Shown here in pieces: positions 55,748 through 64,000 of a stretch of DNA of 64,000 nt. Each line of letters starts with the position of its first letter. Within the stretch, counting starts at the first letter, position 1. Made by a program: the position numbers and the translations under genes. This stretch comes from Nageia nagi (Eukaryota > Pinophyta): positions 174,964,001 to 175,028,000 of the forward strand of contig JBITNC010000001.1 in the NCBI GenBank assembly GCA_050084985.1. The letters are read 5' to 3'. The notes under the pieces were generated by a model that worked only from the letters and a program-made list of their open reading frames with translations, was not told the origin of the DNA and did not search any database.

Positions 55748-57003
55748 CTAGTTGTACTGGATTCCATAATCAAAGGTTCCTCCTACATATCTTAGTATCC
55801 TCTTTGTCACCTTCAGGTGCAATTGTGATGGATATGCCATGTACCTGGAACATTGAGAAACAACAAAACAAATATCTAGCCTAATGTTACATAAAAACAT
55901 TAGGCTACCTATTATACATCTAAACTCCATTTTGTTTGTCTTATTTGCTCCATCATATAAACTCAACACTTCTCCATTTGCTATTGGATTTTCTATAGGT
56001 TTACTCTTATTCAACCCAAACCTTTTCAACATATCTCTAGCATACTTTGATTGAAACACAAAGATTTTACTGCTATACTGATATACCTCCATTCCTAGGA
56101 AATAACTCATTAAGCCTAATGCACTCATATCAAGTTCTTTCTTCATATTCTCCTTAAATGTATTAATCAAATATGAACTACTTCCCATACAAAGCATATC
56201 ATCAACATAAAGATAAATAATCAAAATATTGTTACTTGACCTCTTGTAATACAAAGTAAGTTCACTTTTTCTCTACTCAAAACCACACTATAAGAAGTAA
56301 TCATGTATTTTGGAGTACCAGGCTCTTAGGGCCTACGTTAACCCATATAAAGATTTGCTCAACCTATATACTTTATCTTGTTCTTTTGGGATAACAAATC
56401 CCTATGTCTATTCCACATAAACCTTCTCATTTAAATAGCCATTCAGAAAGGCACTTTTAACATTGATATGATGGACTTTCCACTGCTTGCGTGTTACCAA
56501 TGATATCAACATATGAATTGTATCTTGCCTTACCACTAGATCAAAGGTCTCCTCACAGTCCAACCCATACTTCTAAATGAAGCCTTTCACAACCAGCCAT
56601 GCCTTATACCTATCAACTAATCCATCACTATTTTTCTTTATTTTGTAGACCCATTTACAACCTACAACCTTCCTGTCCTTGGGAAAATCCACCAACTCCC
56701 AAGTATTATTCTTCTCAATGCTATCCATCTCTTCTTGCATTGCCTTCAACAAAATTTATTAGTACATGCTTTTTCAAAATTTGAAGGCTTTATAGCATTT
56801 ACAGGAAGTTTTGAAACATTATTAACTATAGAAATCAATTCATAATTGACAACATCACCTTTTATCTCACTATTATCATCATCTCCATATAGGTGTAACT
56901 TCTCCAACCTCTCAATCACAAAGTTCAACTTTGTAGTTGCACTTATATTCAACATCTTATTGAAGTTTTTATTAAGTATTAGATCCTTAGGGTGGTCCTT
57001 CAA
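55748..57003 (-). pseudogene. C4 reverse transcriptase relic
   Basis: Upstream linker PKDLILNKNFNKMLNI stands at 57,000. The thumb and palm up to about 56,290 are readable only in broken frames (the minus strand around 56,560-56,270 shows the F-L-N-G-x-L region). The best block, 56,254-55,748, contains LYVDDMLCMGSS (catalytic YVDD), FLGMEVYQYSSKIFVFQSKY, NPIANGEVLSLYDG and GSLMFLCNIRLDICFVVS, then KRILRYVGGTFDYGI. Confidence 0.85.
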
Positions 57004-57102
57004 TAACCTTTTTCCTTTACCTTTTGATGGTGGTGATGGTAGAGACTCAGGAGTACCTCTTTCTGGACTTACAGAAGAGCTTGAAGAGGATGTACTCCCC
57101 CT

Positions 57103-58110
57103 TTATACTTGGCTAGGTTGTAATGAAACACTTCCTATTTCTACCTTGTCCTTACCAAAAACATCACCAAAAATATCATCTATAGATAATTTTTGAGAAC
57201 TAGAACTCCAACTCCCCCCTTCGTCCAAAATTGCATCTCTAGATGTAATAATTCTATGAGTAATATGATTATAAAATTTGTAAGCCTTGGAAAGCTCACT
57301 GTAGCCAATAAACACACACTTCTTAGACTTTGCATCTAATTTTCTCCTATTCTCATCATTTATGTGGACAAAATCCAAGCATCCAAACAACTTAAAATGA
57401 TTGACATTAGGCTTTTTTCCATACCAATAGTCATAAGGGATTACATTATCTAAACTTTTGGAAGGAGACCTATTCAAAATATAATTTGTTATATGAGTAG
57501 CCATAGCCCAATAAAACTTTTCCATACCTTTCTTTTGCATCGTATATCAAGCCATCTCCACCAACATTTTATTTTTCCTCTCGAATACTCCATTTTGCTA
57601 TGGAGTGTATGGACTGGTCAACTGACTCTTTAACCTATATTCATTATAAAAATTTTGAAACTCATTTTAATAATATTCACCACCCTTATCATTCCTCAAG
57701 CATTTAATATATGTACCACACTCATTCTCAACCAGGGTCTTAAACCTTTTAAAAAAGGAAAAAGCTTCATCCTTCTTTTTAATAAAAAAGACCCAACAAT
57801 ATCTAGAGTAATCATCTATGAAGGTAATAAAGTATGATGTCTGACCCATACTCTGCACCTGCATTGGACCATAAATATCATTATGTACTAGTTACAATGG
57901 ATATTTGGTCCTCCATGCTTCACCCTATGGGAACTTTCCTCTAGCATATTTTCCTAATGCACAACCCTCAAAAATCTCCTTAAAGACTTCCACTTTCGAA
58001 AAACCATAAACAAACGGTGAAAGCATACTTAAACACTTATAATTTAAGTACCCAAACCTTAAATGCCATAACCTCTCCTTACCTTCTACTCCAAAAAATG
58101 CCATCTCTCT
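57103..58110 (-). pseudogene. C4 integrase relic
   Basis: GAG_pre-integrase: WHLRFGYLNYKCL (about 58,070), then CALGKYARGKFP. Core: LVHNDIYGPMQVQSMG, then SYFITFIDDYSRYCWVFFIK (57,835-57,775) and CLRNDKGGEYY (57,697-57,667), with both catalytic Asp residues readable. ATHITNYILNRSPSK (about 57,505) and FKLFGCLDFVHI follow. KKCVFIGYSELSKAYKFYNH is the C-terminal GKGY-like motif. A stop at 57,542 and small gaps break it. Confidence 0.85.
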
Positions 58111-58166
58111 CCCTTAATCAACAAACCACAAAGCGAAGAATCTATTCTTTGATATCTTGAGAGTGG

Positions 58167-58568
58167 TTAACAACTTCTTTTATAAAAAATCTTACACATC
58201 CTATCTTTAAAAATAAGCTTATAATACTTTTTTAACGTATGACCTATGCTTAGCAAATAATGTTTCAGATGGGGTGTATAGTAAATATCCTTTACTTTCA
58301 TCTTGCCTTTCCTTGTAGGAACCTCCATCTTGACTTTTGCTACAACCTTAAAATGCTTCTCATCTTCCAACCTGATACTGGATTGGTAGGAAGAATCAAC
58401 TATAGAGAAAACATCTTTTCTCTTGGTCATATGGTTTATGCACCCACTATATAGGATCCACTCTAATGAAAATTTTTGTGCAGAGAGGAGATCTTGATTT
58501 GCTAGAGGTTCTTCAATCATACAAAATACCTCATACCCATAATCCTTCTCACCATAAGGAGCTAACAT
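58167..58568 (-). pseudogene. C4 protease relic
   Basis: WILYSGCINHMTKRKDVFS is the copia protease start, with the catalytic Asp changed to Tyr (Y-S-G), which should abolish activity. KVVAKVKMEVPTRKGKMKVK followed by DIYYTPHLKHYLLSIG is the usual V-x-Y-V-P-x-L-x-x-N-L-L-S-[IV]-G block. The frame is otherwise open across the domain. Confidence 0.85.
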
Positions 58569-58619
58569 TGGATTCTCCTCTTATTGTATGAGATTGTTCA
58601 TAATCTTCATCCTGAGATT

Positions 58620-59304
58620 AAGATCTTCTTCGACCTCTACCTCCTCTTTGACCTCCTCTACCATTGTGACCTCTACCTCTAAAGCCACAAATACCATGAC
58701 CTCGTACAGATCCCTCATCTCCTTATGTAGAAAATGATTGTTCCTCTAAAGGAATACTTCATCTGGATTTATCTTTCTTTCTCTTGGTAACTCTCTCCTC
58801 ATGGGATGTAAGAGTACCGATGAGCGAATCCAGGTCCATATTTGACAAATCTCTGGTCTCCTCTATGATCAAGGCTGCACTATCAAATTTTTTCATAAGG
58901 GTCTGAAGAACCTTCTTGATAATCACCTCTTGCTCAATATTTTTTCCTAATGTTGCCATTTTTTTAACCATAGATTTTAGATAGACATAGTAATCTTCTA
59001 ACATTTCATTCTCCTCTTGCTTCAGGTTCTCAAAATCTCAATGCAGGGTATGCAACTTCACCTCCTTGACTTGTGCACTCCCTTGGTAGTTTTCTTTTAG
59101 TACCTTCCAAGATTCTTGAGTCAAGGCACATGCAAAAATTTGGGGAAAGAGGCTCTCAGATAGGGTTGACTGGATCAGGGCCAATGGTAAGTTGTTCTTC
59201 ATATATTTATATTCCATCTCCTTTTGATCCACAGATAATGCATTATAGTCTTTTGGCTCACTATATCCATCTTCTACAATCTTCCAAAAACCTTTGCATT
59301 TCAA
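58620..59304 (-). pseudogene. C4 gag relic
   Basis: The frame 59,304-59,041 reads LWDLVE-type sequence as KGFWKIVEDGYSEPKDYNAL, then SESLFPQIFACALTQESWKV (UBN2/DUF4219 gag). After a frameshift, 59,004-58,759 reads MVKKMATLGKNIEQEVIIKK, VLQTLMKKFDSAALIIEETR and SLIGTLTSHEERVTKRKK. An Arg/Gly-rich tail (about 58,690-58,620) stands where the zinc knuckle belongs. The N-terminal start is missing or shifted. Confidence 0.85.
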
Positions 59305-59503
59305 AATAGTTCTTGTTATGATGCTCCTATACTCTAGTTGGATCCATCAATTTTAGGGGTCAAAATGAAATTGCTATTGCTGGCTATTTTACTCTTCTAC
59401 AATAGGAACTGTGACCTTCAGGAAAACTTTGATAAAGTTTATCATTGACAAATCTCACAATTTCTCAAACCCAACTATCGATCGCCCTAGCTATGATACC
59501 AAA

Positions 59504-60011
59504 TGAAGAATTAAAATAACATACATAATTCCAAGTATATGTAGTAAATCAAATTGGCCTTGGCCTTGGCCTTTATTATATTTTGAATTCTAGAAACAAT
59601 CCAACAGTCTTTGTACAATATTCAAACCAGCTCTCTAAATCCCACACACAACAAAACTACAAAAGAGATTATGAGAAAAAACTTAAAAAAATAGCTTAAG
59701 TACATAATACTAAACTAACTAAAGCAATCCCTAACACTAGCTCATCTCATCATTTGGATATACATCAATGGTAGTTATTACATGCACTAAACTAAGAAGA
59801 AAACTACTAAAAATAGCATGGGAAATGTCTCTGTATTTTGGCCATAAATTTTAACTTGGGTGCCCATTTTAGCCTATTCTTTTTCTAGATTTTGTAGAAT
59901 TTGAATCTTTATGATTTTTCTATGTCTTACTTAAGTAAAATATTATCAAATACTAAAAACATCATCTTATAGCTTGAAATTTCATTTTAATGTTAGGCCA
60001 TATTTCCAATA
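59504..60011 (-). repeat. C4 5' LTR
   Basis: This is the partner of 54,748-55,253. In minus sense its first base pair has decayed (TATTGG for TGTTGG), and its end ATTCTTCA abuts the primer-binding site. It includes a GGCCTTGGCCTTGGCC expansion near 59,556. Confidence 0.85.
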
Positions 60012-60838
60012 GTCAGTACCTGAGAGTCAATTGGATGAAGTGATTGAAGGGATTGGTTAGTTGAGTCTTGATGGAAGTGAAGCTCCACCTAATACTAGTG
60101 ATCAACCAAAACCATCATAGAAGATTCCAAAGTGGGCCTTGAGAATACTTGAAAGTGTACATCCTAAAGAAATGGGGAAGATAAGAACTCGAATTTCCTA
60201 CCAAACATCCTACCGAACAAGACAAGAAAGTGGAGCAGTAGAATATTCAATTTCAGGTGATGAAAATAATGATGATATTTTTGATAATGATTTGATAATG
60301 ATGATATTCAATTCTCCTATAGCCAAATGGGCTACCATTCATTCTTTGTTGGTTATGGCTGCTCAACATGTGTGGAAGGTTCATCATATGGATGTAAAAA
60401 TAACTTTATTTAATGGTGATATGAAAAATTAAAATTTACATGACACATCCAGAGGTATTTGTAGTTAAGGGTAATTAGCATAAGGCATGCAAGCTTATCA
60501 AGTCTTTGTATAGTTTGAAGAAAGCTCATCGCACATGGTTTGAAAAGTTTATTGAATATCTTTTGAAATTAAATTTTAAGCACTATGACCTTGATGATGC
60601 AACACTATTTTTTAAGAAATTTGGTAACACTATTGTATATCTTATGGTGTATGTAGATGATCTCTTGATAATAGGGAACAATGAGAGATATAGAGCATTT
60701 GTGAAACAAGAGTTAAAGAAAGGATTTGAAATCATAAATATGGACCTTTTTCACTACTACTTGGGTGTTGAAGTAAGTCAAAAACCAAGGTACATTTTTA
60801 TTTCCAAAAAGAAATTACATTGGATATTTGTTGAATAG
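60012..60838 (+). pseudogene. C3 reverse transcriptase relic
   Basis: After C4, C3 resumes. FNSPIAKWATIHSLLVMAAQ then WKVHHMDVKITLFNGDMKN (60,310-60,430) is the F-S-P-V-A-K...M-D-V-K-x-A-F-L-N-G block. The 60,506-60,838 frame has LYSLKKAHRTWFEKFIEYL (normally L-Y-G-L-K-Q-A-P-R-A-W), LMVYVDDLLIIGNN (YVDD intact) and FHYYLGVEVSQKPRYIFISK. A large stretch before FNSPIAK (the R-L-V-A-K-G-Y region) is replaced by a low-complexity D/N-rich segment. Stops are present at 60,430 and 60,836. Confidence 0.85.
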
Positions 60839-60889
60839 AGTTGGTATGGAAGATTGCAATCCCCTCTCTATTCCAATGGAACAAAACTT

Positions 60890-61560
60890 GAAGTTGAAAT
60901 TAGTTTGAGGATGCTACTAAATTAAGTCAATTAATAGGAAGTCTAATTTATCTAACCACTACCAAACCAAACATTTCATTCATGATGGTAATTCTTTCTC
61001 GATTCATGCACTCACCTTGTGAAGGCCATTAGCTAGCAATGAAGAGAGTTCTTTGATACTTGAAGGGAACTCAATATTTTAAGTTGAAATATTTCAAGAT
61101 AAGAGATTTAAACTTAGCTAGGTATTTTGATTCAATTTTTTTTGATGATAAGTAGATGGGGTTTCAACTTCAAGATATCTTATGAGTCTTGAATTAATAG
61201 TTATTTCTTGGAGATCATAAAAATAATTAGTTTTGGAAGATTCCACTATAGAGGAAACAAACAAAATTGTGTGAATTGGGAAAATACTAGAAGATTTGTA
61301 GGAGAAACAAATGCTCTTCACTCGACATTTAATTGATAATACTTATGCAATTAAATTGGCCAAGAATTAAAAGTTTCATGATCAAACAAGGCATGCCAAT
61401 ACGAAGTATCATTTGATCCGACATCATGTATAGGTCAAGATAATTTGGGCAAAAATATTATTCCATTGAAGAATAAATCACACACATCTTCACCAAGGCA
61501 CTTGGAAGAGTGAAGTTCAAGAAGTTTAGAATGATGCTCGAACTTACTAATACCCCTTCA
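60890..61560 (+). pseudogene. C3 RNase H relic
   Basis: In several frames: YLTTTKPNISFMMVILSRFM (about 60,950-61,010), LAMKRVL-YLKGTQYF (61,030-61,080), then RHANTKYHLIRHHV (61,391-61,432, the copia H-x-x-x-K-[YH]-I motif) and HIFTKALGRVKFKKF (61,482-61,530). The end runs into the purine tract AAGGGGGGA and the 3' LTR. Confidence 0.75.
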
Positions 61561-61573
61561 TATTAAGGGGGGA

Positions 61574-61764
61574 TGTTGAAACCATAATCTTTATAGTATT
61601 TGTAAATATTAGAGAAAAATCAATATGTATCGATTCTAGGCTAATTAGTTAGTTAGTTGTTACATTTTAGGTAGTTTGTTACTTAACCACTTTTGTGGTT
61701 CTATAAATATTGTAACACTATTATTTCCCATTAATCAATTTGGAGTTTTAAGATCATGCCTATA
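61574..61764 (+). repeat. C3 3' LTR (about 190 bp)
   Basis: It begins TGTTGAAACC right after ATTAAGGGGGGA and runs to about AAGATCATGCC. A TATAAATA box lies near 61,702. This is short for a copia LTR but within the range for small lineages. Confidence 0.75.
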
Positions 61765-62249
61765 ATGAGTAATGGTTTCTTCTTAGGGACCATACTCCTA
61801 AGAAGTGGTACACACATCCCTTCATTTACATGCAACCCTGCAAATGAACTTAGTGTATTACATTAGTGGATCAAACCCTTATCACTGAACCATGATAAAA
61901 CTCTAACATAAATATCTCTCCTTGATATTGATTGGTTATCTCTTGCTTGCCCATAGCTCTTGTGAGAGGCCACCACTTAACCTGTGGTATCCACCTTTCC
62001 CATATCTCTCATGAAATACCCCCATGCCAAGAATAACTTGATTGTGATTCTCTAGAATAGGTGTGTTAGGTTTGTTGATCCTAGATAGATCTAGTCTTAA
62101 ATACTTTGCTATAAGGTTTCTATAAAAACATTTTTAAATAATCAAACATAAAATCAAAATTTAATATTTTCCAATATCATAAATTTCAAAAAATCTTAGC
62201 AAATAAGAAATAAAAGTTTCTAAATCATTGCAAAATAAGAAATTGGTCC
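61765..62249. other. Flank right of C3, no supported gene
   Basis: Presumably continuous with 50,919 before C3 inserted. It contains CAACCCTGCAAATGAACTTA and other non-coding strings, and no family motif. Confidence 0.4.
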
Positions 62250-64000
62250 ACTTAGCAAAGCATGAATCACAATCAACTTGATTCTTAGATTCAACTTCAA
62301 GCAATGTTTCAATTTAAACATAAATCATGATCATCTTGATCCTTCAATTTATGTTGAAATAATGTTCATGAAAAGTACTATCCAACAATAGCATACTTCC
62401 CATGCTTATGTGGAATTCTTGTCTTTAGAGGGGTTATCAAGTCATTCTTGACAACATCATGTTTTATCATACCTTGATAAAAATAATAGAAACCTTTTCA
62501 TCAAGATCAAACTTAAGCCAAAGCATTCTAGCAATACAATTAGATACCAATATCACTTAACAATCACATATCAATATTGATGACAAATACGTTCTAAGAT
62601 CAATATTTTTACTTGTTCTTTAATTAATACCATACATGGTTTTACAAGCATCATCAATTAGTTCTCTTAGGAAGAGATACTATTTCATTTTCTTATCATC
62701 GCTTAGTACTTTATTGTACAATTATTCTAAGAGCATGACTCTATTTTATTTTACGAAAACTTTAATATCTATAAGCACACTTTACTTTATCTTATTTTCT
62801 AGATATTGCTAGCAAAATCAATTTAAATATTCAATTAATTATTTAAATGTCTAGCAAATACTAAATCTAGATCATGTTCAACTTGTTCTACATTTCTAGA
62901 TCTACATAACAAAAGGTCATATTAAACATTTATTGAATATTTGAAAGAAAATTTCAAATTATATTAAATATTATATATTTTAATATATAATATAATATAA
63001 TTTCCATACACTTTTAAATATAATTAAATAGTCATTAAATATTTAATTAATTAGATACAAGAGGAATTGGTTACATCGCTTTTATTTTCTACTATTGGTT
63101 CATGGTTTGAATCTTTATGGAATCCATTATAACCTCCCCTAGTGTTGGTAAATGTTAACGTGAAGTGATGTGGAACCCCATGTGGTAGGATTTGTGTCAA
63201 ATGTCACATCAGTTAATGGACTCTAGTTCACACCTAGTCTCCTCACTAACTCGATCATAGATTCGAACCCTTGACCTCTGCACAGTGAATGCTAGAACTT
63301 CACTACTCCGCCAAGCCCCTACAACCTAATTAGATACAATTTTCTTTATTTGTTCCAATATTTAAACATACAACTTATTTTAAAATAATCCTAGAAAATC
63401 TATATTTTTATGACATTCTTTATATTTTACATATATTCTCATGTGCTCTAATATTTCCAAATAAACTTATTCTTAAATATTAGAATGAAATCTATTATAT
63501 CTATGAATAATAACTTGATAAATCCCAAATTTTATAATTATCATCATATTTATAATTATAAAACTTCAATGATCAAATTTTATAATTAAAGTTATACATT
63601 AGTATTAAAACAATTATTAAATAATGTTTGCTTTATTCTCTAGAAACATATTTTAATCTTATTTTCTATTTCTAAATAATCATAACAAAAATTATATTAA
63701 AATGTTCAATAAAATTAAAACATTAAACATTTACTAATTGTTATTTTCTCTCTATTATATAGAAATCTTTTTTAACTTATATAGTTTTCTAGATAATCTT
63801 AGCAACAAATAAATCAAACATTCATTAAATCTTTAATTTAATTGAATAATATCAAATTTATTGTCATAATTATACTACTTTATAACTACAAAGTTCCACT
63901 TACTAATTTATACTTGAACTTATTCTTATAATTATAATTATTAGAATTCATATATTTAAATATTAATTTTCTCATTTATTCTAATTTTTTAAAATACATC
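62250..64000. repeat. AT-rich repeat, segment B (reference copy)
   Basis: It is collinear with segment A (30,340-31,376, 43,523-43,784 and 45,655 onward) and lacks the G1 and retroposon insertions of A. It is non-coding, with recurrent TCTAGATAATC and AAACATTCATTAAAT words. It is probably part of an old repeat, perhaps an LTR, whose right side lies outside the window. Confidence 0.8.
63061..63326 (-). mobile_element. tRNA-derived SINE (266 bp) with 13-bp TSD
   Basis: On the minus strand the insert starts GGGGCTTGGCGGAGTAGTG. Box A is TGGCGGAGTAGT and box B is GGTTCGAATCT, about 37 nt apart: a pol III promoter of tRNA type. The remaining part of about 190 bp is a non-tRNA body without a clear A tail. 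TAATTAGATACAA is repeated exactly at 63,048-63,060 and 63,327-63,339. Segment A keeps the empty site at 31,140-31,152. SINEs are moved by LINE enzymes, and L1 relics occur in this window. Confidence 0.93.

Larger units (their letters stand above)
54748..60011 (-). mobile_element. C4: Ty1/copia element inserted in C3 in opposite orientation
   Basis: LTRs of about 506-508 bp lie at 54,748-55,253 and 59,504-60,011. On the minus strand the order is LTR, PBS TTTGGTATCATAGC (59,490-59,503), gag, protease, integrase, RT, RNase H, purine tract AAGGGGGCGAA (55,254-55,264), LTR. The LTRs are roughly 85% alike, so the insertion is old but later than C3. Flanks GTTAA and GTCAG could be a decayed 5-bp TSD. 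C3 integrase and RT sequence lies on the two sides. Confidence 0.9.
50920..61764 (+). mobile_element. C3: decayed Ty1/copia element, split by C4
   Basis: Matching terminal segments lie at 50,920-51,040 and 61,574-61,764. Between them, in plus orientation, are gag, protease and integrase, then the C4 insertion, then RT and RNase H: the copia order. The 3' LTR follows the purine tract AAGGGGGGA. The left LTR lacks about 79 bp present in the right one. All domains hold stops or frameshifts. I could not identify a convincing TSD. Confidence 0.85.

Noticed and set aside
50915-61770. Target-site duplication for C3
   Set aside because: Flanks at the two LTR edges do not match in any 4-6 bp register I tried; edges are too decayed.
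63240-63326. A stand-alone tRNA gene on the minus strand
   Set aside because: Box A and B are present, but the cloverleaf does not close and the unit is flanked by a TSD with a 190-bp body: a SINE head.

Overview
The window looks like an intergenic stretch from a large, repeat-rich seed-plant nuclear genome. It is AT-rich and carries no complete host gene that I can support. Almost every recognisable feature is a plant transposable element, mostly decayed and nested: Ty1/copia, Ty3/gypsy-type gag elements, L1-type LINE relics, one tRNA-derived SINE and several tandem-repeat arrays. Layered, heavily mutated LTR elements of this kind fit a gymnosperm such as a conifer, but nothing here proves the lineage. 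All alignments and difference counts were made by eye.

Layout. 1-3.4 kb: a copia gag relic on the minus strand and unassigned DNA. 4.6-7.9 kb (minus): a long decayed coding region of unknown family. Above it lie an array of about 360-bp degenerate repeats (8.9-10.5 kb) and an array of about 55-bp repeats (10.6-11.0 kb). 11-13.6 kb: unassigned. 13.6-14.5 kb: LINE reverse-transcriptase relic. 14.5-17.8 kb: gypsy-type LTR, gag and protease (G0), cut off by a Sirevirus-like copia element (C1, 17.8-28.2 kb). C1 is itself split in its integrase by a young 2.6-kb gag-only LTR element (22,994-25,627, minus) with identical 320-bp LTRs and TSD GAGAG.

28.2-30.3 kb is LTR-like DNA on the minus strand. 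From 30.3 kb an AT-rich repeat (segment A) begins. A second copy of it (segment B) occupies 62.25-64.0 kb and serves as an internal reference. Segment A is interrupted by gypsy-type element G1 (31,377-43,522, TSD ATAAT). G1 holds the younger related element G2 (34,413-42,572, 899-bp LTRs about 98% identical, TSD CTTGC). Segment A is also broken by a poly-A retroposon (43.79-45.65 kb). Segment B carries a 266-bp SINE with a 13-bp TSD; the empty site is preserved in segment A.

The most striking object is G2. It has gag but no recognisable pol. On the opposite strand it carries a three-exon gene for a plant mobile domain (PMD, MAIN-like) protein, with intact splice sites and a TATA box. Its gag and PMD frames are broken by seven TAG codons and one TGA, nearly all explainable as C-to-T changes at CAG or CG sites.

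46-51 kb holds an L1 ORF1 relic, a CA microsatellite and a probable minus-strand LTR. 50.9-61.8 kb is a plus-strand copia (C3) split by a minus-strand copia (C4, 54,748-60,011).
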